DNA from: a virus
Length of the DNA stretch: 36,036 bases
IMG/VR virus record: IMGVR_UViG_3300039098_000080
Coordinates: 1 to 36,036 of that record
Reading direction: 5' to 3' (one strand)
Shown: piece by piece, positions 1-7,137 of the stretch
Numbering within the stretch: position 1 is the stretch's first letter
Layout: each line of letters begins with the position of its first letter
Position numbers and translations under genes: made by a program
Notes under the pieces: model-generated
The model's database searches: none
What the model was told of the DNA's origin: nothing
What the model saw: only the letters and a program-made list of their open reading frames with translations

Positions 1-11
1 GCTGTAGAGAT

Positions 12-368
12 TTACCCCGCCCCTCCCCTGCGGTTCCGGTTTTCGGTACCGGTTTTTTTGTTGTGACAACGCTGGCACATTGGTTGGTGGTTGGCCTGGT
101 CCCACGGTTCCCCGCCGTCTTTAATTGGTTTCTTGTGATCACAAATCTCTGTTGGCCTGCCACACTCGCAGCACAGTGGGTTATCCCGCTTGTATTGCTT
201 GGAGTATCGCTGCCATCGGCCTGACCGATAGAAAGGATCTGTGACCTTGTGCCGTCCACGGCGCTTACGCTCATTGCGCCCGAACGATGCACAGTCATCG
301 CAGTAGCCATCACTGTTGGTGGTCGCCGTTCTGCATCGTCTGCATGGTGTTGGTGCTTTACGCGGCAT
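12..368 (-). CDS. HNH endonuclease, phage packaging-associated
   Basis: This 118-residue protein has CxxC pairs near the N-terminus (C9/C12 and C23/C26) and a C-terminal HNH nuclease core. The core shows CCECG, then CDHKKPIKDGG with the metal-binding DH, then the NHQPMCQRCHNKKT segment. HNH proteins beside terminases in HK97-like phages assist cos cleavage and packaging. The start ATG is preceded by GGAGG at 9-10 bases and overlaps the stop of the upstream gene. The gene ends 11 bases from the window edge. If the genome is circular, the next gene in the same direction is the small terminase about 110 bases on. The family call is solid; the packaging role is inferred from position. Confidence 0.9.
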   Translation of the reverse strand: MPRKAPTPCRRCRTATTNSDGYCDDCASFGRNERKRRGRHKVTDPFYRSGRWQRYSKQYKRDNPLCCECGRPTEICDHKKPIKDGGEPWDQANHQPMCQRCHNKKTGTENRNRRGGAG

Positions 369-741
369 GTTGTTCTGCCTCCTGTAAACCAGCCAAGTAC
401 GCCTTAACGTCTCCGCCGGTTACTTCTAGTCCTCGTTGGTAGTACCAGTCCCCACCGTTCTCCAGCTCTCTCTGGACACCGCTCTTGAGCATAACGCCAA
501 ACACTAGCTCGTCATGATCGTTGATAAACTCAACCACAAACCCTGCAGCCAGCAGCTTGCTACGGAGAACACCAACCATGTGCAAGGTATCCTTGTTCCA
601 AGTGGCGCGCAGTTTGTCGTAGTTGTCACCTCGTTTACCAGCGAACGCCTTGTGGTGGCTGGCCAGCAGCTTGTAGCTGTTGTCCGTCAAGAAATCCATA
701 GGGCTTGCATTGGTGACAGGTGGCCTCGTCAGTAGCTTCAC
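358..741 (-). CDS. Hypothetical early phage protein (127 aa)
   Basis: No family recognised. The protein is small and mixed alpha/beta without membrane segments or cysteine motifs. GTG is chosen as start because AGGAG lies about six bases upstream and the GTGA junction overlaps the stop of the replication gene, which suggests translational coupling. A later in-frame ATG (residue 15) is possible but has no comparable ribosome site. Its 3' end overlaps the HNH gene start. It lies between replication and HNH, where phages often carry Holliday-junction resolvases or late activators, but nothing in the sequence supports either. Confidence 0.7.
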   Translation of the reverse strand: MKLLTRPPVTNASPMDFLTDNSYKLLASHHKAFAGKRGDNYDKLRATWNKDTLHMVGVLRSKLLAAGFVVEFINDHDELVFGVMLKSGVQRELENGGDWYYQRGLEVTGGDVKAYLAGLQEAEQHAA

Positions 742-1730
742 GTCGTCTCCTGTTCTCTTCTGATCCCTTCCATAGCGGCCTCAGCCTCAGATACACCAAG
801 CCCGCCGTTATTGTCCCGGCTTGCCTCCTGGAGATACGCCTCAAAGTTTCCGCTAAACAGTGTCTGTGGCCGTATCCATGGGATAGACTTCTCGTCCGTA
901 CACCATTGCCCGTGTTTGAACACGACCACCCTGCGGAAGTCAGCAACTCGAAACCCCTCGGCCCACCGTGCTTTTATGAGCCCTTTTGTTTTTTTGTTCG
1001 CTGCCTGATATTTGGTTCCGCAAACAGTGTTGAAATCATCCACAATCGCCTTGTATGGAATTATGATTCTCTTAGCCATAACCACACCACCACGCACGCC
1101 GTCCTGATCAGGAACTGGCAGGACAGTGTTTTTATCTTTTACTATAGGAGTTGGATCTGGTTCTGGGTTTGGATATGGTTCTGGGTTTGGGTTTGGATAT
1201 GGAGTTGGGGCATTGCCACCCGCATCAATCGGTATACCACCCGCATCAATCGGTATACCACCCGCATGTAACCTGTATTGCTCAACCACTTCCTTGTGTC
1301 CGGTGCCCTTCTTATATTCTTGCGCTTTGAACCATTCCTTAAAGAGAGTGTATTCCCCACAGGAAAGCTGTTTCCTTACCCACCGGTATACGGCTCCCTT
1401 GCTCCCCGCATCGGATCGCTCATCCGCTCCAGCTGCATACGGGTTGTGCTCTACCCAGTCGTGGACCGAGTACACGCCGTATTCGTCAATATCAAGCCAC
1501 CCTGTCTCAAGCAATGCTTTGACCAGCTCTTGCGGATCGCCTGGGTAATTCGCCTCCAGTGCGATGTCTTCCTCGTCCCATCCTATCAGTATGCCATCCG
1601 GTCTACTGGTAGCAGTGCCAATCCATAGGTCGAGCAGGTAATCCGTAGAGCCGGCACCAAGCCGCTTGCTTAGTTTTCGCCTTTTCCTGCTGCCACGGAA
1701 TGACAACAGGACCCTGATATCGGTATTCAT
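738..1730 (-). CDS. Phage replication initiator / replisome organiser
   Basis: This is a lambda-O-type initiator of 330 residues. The N-terminal ~110 residues resemble the winged-helix replisome-organiser domain, with the LLDLWIG and GWLDIDEYGVYSVHDW segments. A low-complexity linker at about residues 160-200 contains IPIDAGG repeats and a Pro-Asn-Glu-rich stretch. The C-terminal part (about 225-305), with DDFNTVCGTKY, KARWAEGF and RPQTLFSGNFEAYL, matches the conserved phage C-terminal domain (Phg_2220_C type). ATG at 1730 is preferred over an upstream TTG because it forms an ATGA overlap with the preceding small gene. No DnaB- or DnaC-like partner is encoded nearby, so host helicase and loader are probably recruited. 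The linker DNA is a candidate origin. Confidence 0.82.
   Translation of the reverse strand: MNTDIRVLLSFRGSRKRRKLSKRLGAGSTDYLLDLWIGTATSRPDGILIGWDEEDIALEANYPGDPQELVKALLETGWLDIDEYGVYSVHDWVEHNPYAAGADERSDAGSKGAVYRWVRKQLSCGEYTLFKEWFKAQEYKKGTGHKEVVEQYRLHAGGIPIDAGGIPIDAGGNAPTPYPNPNPEPYPNPEPDPTPIVKDKNTVLPVPDQDGVRGGVVMAKRIIIPYKAIVDDFNTVCGTKYQAANKKTKGLIKARWAEGFRVADFRRVVVFKHGQWCTDEKSIPWIRPQTLFSGNFEAYLQEASRDNNGGLGVSEAEAAMEGIRREQETT
1216..1267. repeat. 21-bp iteron-like tandem repeats inside the replication gene
   Basis: Two perfect 21-base units (1216-1236 and 1237-1257) are followed by a 10-base partial copy. Each full unit ends in GGTATA and continues into the next copy to form the palindrome GGTATACC. 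The adjacent 1149-1210 stretch is strongly strand-asymmetric, with G/T-rich repeats based on GGTTCTGGGTTTGG. In lambdoid phages the origin lies as iterons inside gene O. The same arrangement here makes this a candidate phage origin, which is an inference. Confidence 0.6.
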
Positions 1731-1903
1731 TGGCAAGTATCCTCACCGACCTGCTGGATCTGCCGCTGCATCACCATTATCTCGTTGATAACAACGGCCC
1801 CCTTATTCTGCGCAGCCGCCAATTCACCGATCTTTACTTGCTTTATGTCGTACAGCTCATCCAGAGATAACTGGGCCAACTCCTCGACTGTATACTCTCG
1901 CAT
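1727..1903 (-). CDS. Small hypothetical protein (58 aa), likely coupled to replication gene
   Basis: This gene was found by reading the gap between the DUF2303 and replication genes. The protein starts MREYTVEELAQLSLDELYDI and is acidic and helical, probably a coiled coil (heptad-like Leu/Ile). AGGGTG lies six to seven bases before the ATG, and its TGA overlaps the ATG of the replication gene (ATGA), which supports real translation. Function unknown. Its small size, composition and position recall helper proteins encoded just before initiators, but no homology is claimed. Confidence 0.65.
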   Translation of the reverse strand: MREYTVEELAQLSLDELYDIKQVKIGELAAAQNKGAVVINEIMVMQRQIQQVGEDTCQ

Positions 1904-1921
1904 CACGTCACCCTTTAAGCG

Positions 1922-1957
1922 GAAGACAAACGGCAGAGATAGTTGCCGTTTGTCTTC
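1922..1957. terminator. Perfect 14-bp hairpin between DUF2303 gene and replication genes
   Basis: The arms 1922-1935 and 1944-1957 are exact reverse complements (GAAGACAAACGGCA and its partner) around an 8-base loop. The hairpin sits eight bases after the stop of the DUF2303 gene. There is no clear T-tract on the minus strand, so it may be a leaky terminator, an RNA-processing or stability element, or a protein site that lowers expression of the replication genes. It is the only long perfect hairpin in the early operon. Confidence 0.5.
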
Positions 1958-1965
1958 ATTGTTTG

Positions 1966-2850
1966 TTATCTAATGTTGATGACAGGAGCTCCGAGTTTGC
2001 CCATTGCATCCCTAACTTTTGTGTTTTCAGCGTCAAAAGCGTGCTCTTCAATCTTTGCAATGTTTATCATGTTAAAGAATATCCTGAGCCTTTCCTCGCC
2101 TACAGAGAAGCGAACATTGCACTCTATTTCGTATGGTTTACTTCCGATGTACGGGGTAATTGCTATTTTGAATTTAGACCTAAAGTCCATGCTCCCGTTG
2201 ACTGTTTCGCCCTTGATTGTTTCAGAAAAACTAAGCGATTGCGCCCCGGTGTTGGTATCTATTACAGAGTGATACTGTGCGTTGCGCTTAACCTTTAGGT
2301 TTGAAATCATTTCAATCATTTCCGCAGCCGGTGGCTCAACGATATTTTCAAGGTTCTCCTCCAGAAAATCGGCAAGCTGCAGCTGTGTCATTCTTTCCCT
2401 GTTGTTTGCCATCCACCTTCCAAACTCCAAGGTTCTAACAAGACTGAGAGATATTGTTCTGTCTTCAAACCCTGCTATTTTGCCATCTTCTGCAAAGTTG
2501 ATAATGGCGACAAAGTTTCTGTTGTTCATGTCTGCTCGGACAATGGTTGTTTCGGGTATGTTTTCACGTTCAACCATGTAGGCGAACGATTCAACGTCAG
2601 CTACACGCACGTCGCCTACATTACGCATAGGCCTCTCGTTTTCTAGTTCAAATTTACGTTCAGCAATTCTTTCATCACGCTTAACAATTTCTTCGTTTCG
2701 CTTAGACATATCGTGCGTTTTAAGCTCATAACCTTCTGGGACGACTGCATACAAAAGCTCCCTTTCGTCGCTAACGTCAGCAGTGGTGGCACCGAGCTTT
2801 ATCAGTTCGTTAAGGTCGATCTGGTAAAGTGCGTTTTTATCGTCAGGCAT
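1966..2850 (-). CDS. DUF2303 / YfdQ-family phage protein
   Basis: At 294 residues this matches the length and pattern of the YfdQ-like DUF2303 family found in early regions of many proteobacterial prophages. The landmarks are DVESFAYMVERENIPETTI, then FVAIINFAEDG, an LEFGRWMANNRERMTQ helix, LADFLEENLENI, and a C-terminal beta-rich half (FRSKFKIAITPYIGSKPYEIE, VRFSVGEERLRIFFN). The molecular role of the family is unknown. AAGGAG seven bases upstream supports the start. It follows the 130-residue gene with a short gap and is separated from the replication genes by a strong hairpin. Confidence 0.75.
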   Translation of the reverse strand: MPDDKNALYQIDLNELIKLGATTADVSDERELLYAVVPEGYELKTHDMSKRNEEIVKRDERIAERKFELENERPMRNVGDVRVADVESFAYMVERENIPETTIVRADMNNRNFVAIINFAEDGKIAGFEDRTISLSLVRTLEFGRWMANNRERMTQLQLADFLEENLENIVEPPAAEMIEMISNLKVKRNAQYHSVIDTNTGAQSLSFSETIKGETVNGSMDFRSKFKIAITPYIGSKPYEIECNVRFSVGEERLRIFFNMINIAKIEEHAFDAENTKVRDAMGKLGAPVINIR

Positions 2851-2878
2851 TACCGTCTCCTTATTTTATTTTTTATTG

Positions 2879-3271
2879 CTATTGGTTCACGTTTATGGCT
2901 ACCACTTCCCCATGTTCCCCTATATTCACAGCTTCTGGCTCCTCTTGGACCTTAACTGTACCGGGAAGGTTGGGTTGCATAGGGTTGCGGCGCACAAGGT
3001 TATTGTCACCATCCACAAACATGAGTGTGGGTTGTGCTTCATGTTCTGGTACAGGTGCCTTGATGTCGTCCTTAACGATCACCTGGGCACCTTTTGGCGT
3101 TACCGTGAGTTTGAGCGTAAACGTTCCTTTTTTTCCTGTTTTCACGCACCCTTCTACGAGCTTGTTGAGCTTTTCTGTTGCTTCTGTTTCACAGGAACCC
3201 GCTCTTAACTCTTTCAAGGTGTCCTTGAAGTCTCTGATTAAATATTTCCCACCATTTTGCACTTCCATCAT
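2879..3271 (-). CDS. Conserved hypothetical early protein (130 aa)
   Basis: The N-terminal half has a KLNKLVEGCVKTGKKGTFTLKLTV pattern, a helix followed by a beta hairpin, that I recall in small proteins encoded beside YfdQ/DUF2303 in other prophages. The C-terminal half is polar, ending with a valine-rich tail. There are two adjacent ATG codons, and the first overlaps the TGA of the upstream gene (ATGA). It may work with the DUF2303 product because the two are neighbours, but no activity is known. No membrane or metal motifs are seen. Confidence 0.68.
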   Translation of the reverse strand: MMEVQNGGKYLIRDFKDTLKELRAGSCETEATEKLNKLVEGCVKTGKKGTFTLKLTVTPKGAQVIVKDDIKAPVPEHEAQPTLMFVDGDNNLVRRNPMQPNLPGTVKVQEEPEAVNIGEHGEVVAINVNQ

Positions 3272-4572
3272 GCAGCCTCTCCAAGTACAGCAGATTTGCC
3301 CACAACCTCATCAAGCGCGTTTACGTGCTGCTGTCCAGGCCCGTTAGCATTGCCGGTAATAACCATGCCCTTAAGCAGCCACAGCAGGTCGTGCAGCCGG
3401 TCAAAACTATCGATAGACATCACAGGAAATGGCAGCACCGCGCTATCCATCTCAAACGGCTCAACAACGGCAGTTGTCTTAAGTTGGCGTTCAAAAAATG
3501 CGATCTCTTTTGTTTTCTCATCGAGGAGATCTTGCAGGAGTCCGTTTGAAGTGTGGAGGTCTTGGTTGTTGTTTTTGTGCCGCTGCAGGTTGCTGGAAAG
3601 AACAGCCACTGCATCGATAATATCGGCATAAGACTCACCGTCCATCCCAACAGCGGCGCCGATCTCACCAAGAGCAGCAACAGCCTCCTCCAGATCATCA
3701 GCAGCCCCTCTTGCCTTGCCAACCGTTTCTCCACGGCTAACACCTTCCGCCAATCCAAGCGTTTGACGGATGATATCCATCTGGTTAACCAGGATAGCAA
3801 CCCTTCTCGCTTCAATCTCATAAGCGCAATCCAGCCCATTGATATATTCAGCCACCGGAACTGCGCCTGTATCCATGCCAGCCAGCGCAACTGCGTCGGC
3901 AAGCACCCATGTCTTTTCTCGCAGCGCCCTCTCCGTTTCGTAGGCCATGTCCAACCCCTGGACAATCTGCTGAGCGTTGTTAACTAATTCCAAGAAACTC
4001 TCTGGTTCAGCAGTCTTTCCACCCTCTTCTGGGTGTAGATAATCAATAATGATGTGTAAACTTGACTGCGAGCGGACCAGTTCTTCTATCTGCTCAGTAG
4101 TCCACAAGTCACCACCAGCAAAATAGCCATCGCCATGAAATTCCTTAAGCGCCACCACTACAGTTTCAGGGTTATTCTTGGCAACAGTGCGCATGTTTTT
4201 GCACGAGGCACAGCACATCTTGCCAGCATGCAGATACAATGGTCTCTCTTTGCCTTGGCACTGTTCACAGGTGCCAACATCTCTACGTTTACCCATAACA
4301 TCCTCCTTATTTTCAACTTCACCAAGCAACGCATCCAGAGCGGTAAACTCAACCTCTGCAGGTACCTGCTCCCCCTTGCACACGTCACACATCCTTATAT
4401 ATCTGCCAACTCTCCCGCGCCTTTTATCAGCTAACTCCTGGCGCTGAGCAGCACAGGCATTTTTAAACCCCTGCTCGGTCATTCTGGTTGGCCGACCGCA
4501 AGTAACAGGGCATTGCCTTAGCATTGCACCCCGCAATGCAGATTCAATACTCACTGCTTTTACCTGGGCCAT
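3268..4572 (-). CDS. Hypothetical early protein with two cysteine clusters (434 aa)
   Basis: No known family recognised. The first 125 residues hold two possible zinc sites. One uses C21 and C25 with C62/C65; the other uses C102/C105 with C121/C124 and resembles a zinc ribbon. The rest is acidic and alpha-helical, with alanine-rich segments around residues 255-330 and a likely coiled coil at about 320-375. The start is fixed by a TGATG junction with the 64-residue gene, and the end overlaps the next gene. It is the largest early gene. Metal-binding ribbons suggest nucleic-acid or protein contact. Takeover of a host function is possible but unproven. Confidence 0.7.
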   Translation of the reverse strand: MAQVKAVSIESALRGAMLRQCPVTCGRPTRMTEQGFKNACAAQRQELADKRRGRVGRYIRMCDVCKGEQVPAEVEFTALDALLGEVENKEDVMGKRRDVGTCEQCQGKERPLYLHAGKMCCASCKNMRTVAKNNPETVVVALKEFHGDGYFAGGDLWTTEQIEELVRSQSSLHIIIDYLHPEEGGKTAEPESFLELVNNAQQIVQGLDMAYETERALREKTWVLADAVALAGMDTGAVPVAEYINGLDCAYEIEARRVAILVNQMDIIRQTLGLAEGVSRGETVGKARGAADDLEEAVAALGEIGAAVGMDGESYADIIDAVAVLSSNLQRHKNNNQDLHTSNGLLQDLLDEKTKEIAFFERQLKTTAVVEPFEMDSAVLPFPVMSIDSFDRLHDLLWLLKGMVITGNANGPGQQHVNALDEVVGKSAVLGEAA

Positions 4573-4766
4573 CAGCCAGCCTCTTGCAACGCAACAAGCG
4601 CAACAAGCGCAACACGCAGATCGGTAATGCTCTCCCCAGGGACAAAAAACTCACCCTCGTCATCTGTGTCAGGGTTGCACCCGACAGGCTCTGCAGCATC
4701 AATTAGCCCGCCAACACCAGCCACCAAATTTTCAACCGCCTCCAACAATTTATCTTTCTTTGCCAC
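4572..4766 (-). CDS. Small acidic hypothetical protein (64 aa)
   Basis: The protein starts MAKKDKLLEAVENLVAGVGG, is acidic in its middle, and ends in a VAL-VAL-VAL run encoded by a 9-base tandem repeat (near 4590-4613). TAGGAGG lies seven bases before the ATG, a strong ribosome site, and the TGATG junction couples it to the 434-residue gene. No family recognised. The repeat may vary in length between relatives. Confidence 0.6.
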   Translation of the reverse strand: MAKKDKLLEAVENLVAGVGGLIDAAEPVGCNPDTDDEGEFFVPGESITDLRVALVALVALQEAG

Positions 4767-4775
4767 TACATCCTC

Positions 4776-4982
4776 CTATAGATTTCGCGAAAGACTATTG
4801 ATCGTATACACAACCCGCCTAGGGGTACGAACCCCACGACCACTCAAGTCACTAATCAGCTGCACTACCTCATCTTGAGATATGTGACTAATCCTGAAAC
4901 AAACCTCTGGTATTTGCGCCTCTCCAACGTCGTTCAAAAAAGCCTCAACACTGTCCGCCGTGCTGGCAATGTTGCATCTCAT
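4776..4982 (-). CDS. Small hypothetical protein (68 aa)
   Basis: No family recognised. The sequence alternates short strands and helices (VEAFLNDVG, RISHISQDEVVQLISDLS) and has a basic C-terminus with RGVRTPRR. ATG at 4982 is preferred over an upstream TTG because it makes a TGATG overlap with the preceding gene and has GGAGGG at six to seven bases. It is part of the tight early run of small genes. Confidence 0.58.
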   Translation of the reverse strand: MRCNIASTADSVEAFLNDVGEAQIPEVCFRISHISQDEVVQLISDLSGRGVRTPRRVVYTINSLSRNL

Positions 4983-5212
4983 CAAAACAGCCCTCCCTGT
5001 TTATGAATTTTCGGGCGTCCAACTTTCGCCCGTTCAATCAAATATTCCTCCAGATCACGCCCCTGGAACTCAACAGCATCCAGCTCCTCCTCAATCGACG
5101 GCACGACATACCCCATACTGCCCTGCTCGATCTTGTTTTCCAGATCCTCAATCCGCTGCATCATGGCCGCGTTTTGATCAAGGAGCTGTTTGAGGAGTTG
5201 TTCGATTTGCAT
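4982..5212 (-). CDS. Small coiled-coil protein (76 aa)
   Basis: Residues 1-30 form an amphipathic heptad helix (MQIEQLLKQLLDQNAAMMQR, then IEDLENKIEQ), so a dimer or trimer is likely. The C-terminal part is acidic, then basic. No family recognised. No good Shine-Dalgarno sequence precedes the ATG; instead the upstream region carries the direct repeat TGTCGCTA twice (about 5214-5229). The stop overlaps the next start. Confidence 0.58.
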   Translation of the reverse strand: MQIEQLLKQLLDQNAAMMQRIEDLENKIEQGSMGYVVPSIEEELDAVEFQGRDLEEYLIERAKVGRPKIHKQGGLF

Positions 5213-5248
5213 CTGTCGCTATGTCGCTATTGCCCTCAGCTCAAAGAG

Positions 5249-5602
5249 CTAGGCAACGCCTCCCATTGCTAACCCATCTCTATCAACCAAAACCAGGCCA
5301 CGCTTTTTGCGGATAACCCCACATTCGTAATACAGGGTGCTCATGGTACACTCCATTTCGTCTATAAAACCAGATGGCCGTTTCAACTCTTCGCACAATT
5401 CAAATACTTCAGGAGCGCCTGGCGAAATTCCAAGCGCCAGCAACAATGGCACCAGATCTTCACCTGCCACAAATGCCTTGTACACAGCGAGATAATCATC
5501 CGCCATGGCCCGCAAACTGCCCTTGTCTTTTAAGTATTCAGCGTTAACCTCGTAACGATCCGCTATTACATAAAGCGCTTTATTCATCTCCGAGACTGTC
5601 AT
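5249..5602 (-). CDS. Hypothetical early protein (117 aa)
   Basis: No family recognised. The protein is mostly helical and acidic, with MADDYLAVYKAFVAGEDLVP and VFELCEELKRPSGFIDEME. A G-rich ribosome site (GGGGGG then AGG) lies just before the ATG. It is the first gene after the antirepressor-like gene, with a 60-base gap. Position suggests an early host-takeover or regulatory protein. Nothing in the sequence decides between these. Confidence 0.62.
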   Translation of the reverse strand: MTVSEMNKALYVIADRYEVNAEYLKDKGSLRAMADDYLAVYKAFVAGEDLVPLLLALGISPGAPEVFELCEELKRPSGFIDEMECTMSTLYYECGVIRKKRGLVLVDRDGLAMGGVA

Positions 5603-5663
5603 CCTGCCCCCCAGTTATTTTTCCGTATTTTTTTTGCACGCTGGCTTCAAACTGTCCTACTTC

Positions 5664-6374
5664 TTAGTTCGTAGCTTCCAACCGGAAAACTTTGGCGAGG
5701 TTCGTTAAGCCCTTTGGGGTAACGAGAACCTGTTCAATGACCTTTTCCCTGCCATCAGATGTGCAGGTAGTTGTTACCTTGTGATAAAGAACGCCTTGTT
5801 GGATTCTTTCCTGATAGGCGAGCCAGCCTTTTCCACCAGGCCTGCGATATATCCACTGGTTGGCGGACATCCAGTCAAACAGGTCTTTTATTCGTGGTAG
5901 CTGTAAGGACTTGGCAGTGTCCGTGATACATGTGAGGCCGTCAGCACTAGCTATCTTGTCGAACGCCTCAACAGTTGGAGTCTGCTTTTCAAGCCTTGCT
6001 TCCAGCTTGATTACTTTTTCAGTATAAGTAAGAAGAATCCCCCGCATCGCTTCGGGGTCGCTCAGGATCTCTACTGGATCACGGTGCTTGATTTGTTCTT
6101 CAAGATCTATCCACCGGTCGATAACTTTGGCGCGCCGAACAGCGTCATAGCCAGTGACGAGTGTCATCGTTGATTTGAAATCAAGGGAGTACATCGGGCG
6201 ATTTTCGCCTTTTTTATCTTTGTATTTAACGAGCTCAACTTTGGGCCCGTTGATAGCTCCTTCCGCTAACAGCACTCTTATATCGCGCATTACATTTTTG
6301 TGAGCCTTGCCAGTCAACCCTGCAATCTCAATGCTGGTCATTCTCTGTTCTGTTTGGACAGTTAAATCTTTCAC
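5664..6374 (-). CDS. Rha/KilAC-type phage antirepressor-like regulator
   Basis: The protein has 236 residues in two parts. The N-terminal ~95 residues match the phage Rha regulatory domain (LTGKAHKNVMRDIR, then RPMYSLDFKSTMTLVTGYD, then RAKVIDRWIDLEEQ). The C-terminal ~110 residues match the KilAC/antirepressor DNA-binding domain (LQLPRIKDLFDWMSANQWIY, GKGWLAYQERIQQG). Such proteins interfere with repressor control or replication and are toxic in some hosts. GTG at 6374 is chosen because GGAGGT sits four to five bases before it; a GTG four codons upstream overlaps that site. The 160-base upstream region carries direct repeats. With the RHH gene before it, this resembles an Arc/Ant anti-immunity module. 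Confidence 0.85.
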   Translation of the reverse strand: MKDLTVQTEQRMTSIEIAGLTGKAHKNVMRDIRVLLAEGAINGPKVELVKYKDKKGENRPMYSLDFKSTMTLVTGYDAVRRAKVIDRWIDLEEQIKHRDPVEILSDPEAMRGILLTYTEKVIKLEARLEKQTPTVEAFDKIASADGLTCITDTAKSLQLPRIKDLFDWMSANQWIYRRPGGKGWLAYQERIQQGVLYHKVTTTCTSDGREKVIEQVLVTPKGLTNLAKVFRLEATN

Positions 6375-6538
6375 GATTACCTCCACGTAGTGTGGTCTAT
6401 TTGCACTATTTCAAAGTGTGTTTTGTTCATGTCGTTTTTTTGACTAAGCGTTTGTAACATCCCGGAATTGTTGATGTATACCTTTGTCTACTTTTGTCTA
6501 CTTTTGGATACATAGGTATACCTGACAGGGCCAAAAAA
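6375..6538. promoter_or_regulatory. Putative control region of the antirepressor-like gene
   Basis: This non-coding gap lies between the RHH gene and the Rha/KilAC gene. It holds two exact tandem 10-base copies of TTTGTCTACT (6483-6492, 6493-6502), flanked by an inverted repeat (GTATACCT at 6476-6483 and AGGTATAC at 6514-6521). The second arm is part of the palindrome AGGTATACCT. Tandem half-sites flanked by palindromes suit a dimer-of-dimers RHH repressor. Operator function is inferred; no convincing -35/-10 pair could be fixed by eye. Confidence 0.45.
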
Positions 6539-6811
6539 TTAGGGTAGATCATTAAGTAAAGATTCAATGGTTCCCTGGTACCGATACATTTTTTCAATAT
6601 GGTCAAGATGAGAAACATAAAACTCAACCGCATCAGATATAACCGAACTGGTAGACCCACCACTTGCCCTGGCAACCTCTGCCACAACTCGCTTTTGAGT
6701 AGCCGTCAATTTTGCAGTAGCATTTTCACTGCGAGACTCTGTTTTCGCAGATTCTCCAAAGTTATTGATCTGTTTCTTGATTACCTGCGACAGCACCATC
6801 TGCTGTACCAT
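6539..6811 (-). CDS. Ribbon-helix-helix (Arc/CopG-type) DNA-binding protein
   Basis: The protein has 90 residues. After a charged N-terminal stretch, residues ~32-67 read AKLTATQKRVVAEVARASGG, then STSSVISDAVEFYVSHL. This is the beta strand, helix, turn and helix of an RHH repressor. The ATG at 6811 is preferred to an ORF opening 18 codons earlier, because AGAGGAG lies eight bases before it. It follows the Ner-like gene and precedes the antirepressor-like gene, matching the Arc position in P22 immI. Inferred role: repression of the next promoter. Confidence 0.7.
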   Translation of the reverse strand: MVQQMVLSQVIKKQINNFGESAKTESRSENATAKLTATQKRVVAEVARASGGSTSSVISDAVEFYVSHLDHIEKMYRYQGTIESLLNDLP

Positions 6812-6834
6812 TTTGCTCACTCCTCTTTTGTGTT

Positions 6835-6908
6835 TAAAAAAGACCAGCCCCTTGCTAAGATGCATTGCCAGACCAGTAGCAACGCGCTTGGAGGCACAAG
6901 TGGCTGGT
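6835..6908 (-). terminator. Branched RNA structure with T-tract after the Ner-like gene
   Basis: The outer arms ACCAGCC (6843-6849) and GGCTGGT (6902-6908) enclose two inner stems: TTGCTA/TAGCAA (6852-6857, 6877-6882) and CTTG/CAAG (6887-6890, 6897-6900). On the minus strand the outer stem is followed by six T. It begins just after the stop of the Ner-like gene. It could be a terminator or attenuator between the immunity switch and the downstream early genes. The three-way shape is read by eye only. Confidence 0.45.
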
Positions 6909-6915
6909 TTTTCAG

Positions 6916-7110
6916 TTATTTCCTTTCTGGAAACAACTCAGAAACCTCTTCCCCTATAGCCTTTGCAATGGCACTCCTAATCCTTGGATTAGGGCGGACC
7001 TTGTGTATCACCTGGCTCACGGTCGGTGGCTTCACGCCTAGTTTATGGGCAATACCTTTGACCGAGTTGCCAGACATACGCAATTTTTTTGTTATATCTT
7101 TGCCATCCAT
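6916..7110 (-). CDS. Ner/Nlp-like winged-HTH early regulator (Cro role)
   Basis: This 64-residue protein matches the Ner/Nlp family length and pattern: DITKKLRMSGNSVKGIAHKL, then GVKPPTVSQVIHKVRPNPRI and IRSAIAKAIGEEVSELFP. Ner of Mu represses early transcription as lambda Cro does. It is divergent from the repressor gene and shares its control region. The ATG lies on one arm of a perfect inverted repeat and no ribosome site precedes it, so the message may be leaderless or weakly translated. An internal ATG at residue 12 would remove the first helix. Confidence 0.78.
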   Translation of the reverse strand: MDGKDITKKLRMSGNSVKGIAHKLGVKPPTVSQVIHKVRPNPRIRSAIAKAIGEEVSELFPERK

Positions 7111-7137
7111 GCCTAATTTCTATCAGCAATTAGGCAT
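7109..7137. promoter_or_regulatory. Operator-like perfect inverted repeat between the divergent regulators
   Basis: ATGCCTAATT (7109-7118) and AATTAGGCAT (7128-7137) are exact reverse complements with a 9-base spacer. The left arm overlaps the start codon of the Ner-like gene. The right arm runs into CATAAT (7135-7140), a good -10 for rightward repressor transcription. One dimer bound here could block both directions. Binding by CI or Ner is inferred from position. Confidence 0.6.

Noticed and set aside
1216-1267. CRISPR array
   Set aside because: The repeats are directly abutting with no spacers and lie in frame within a coding sequence.
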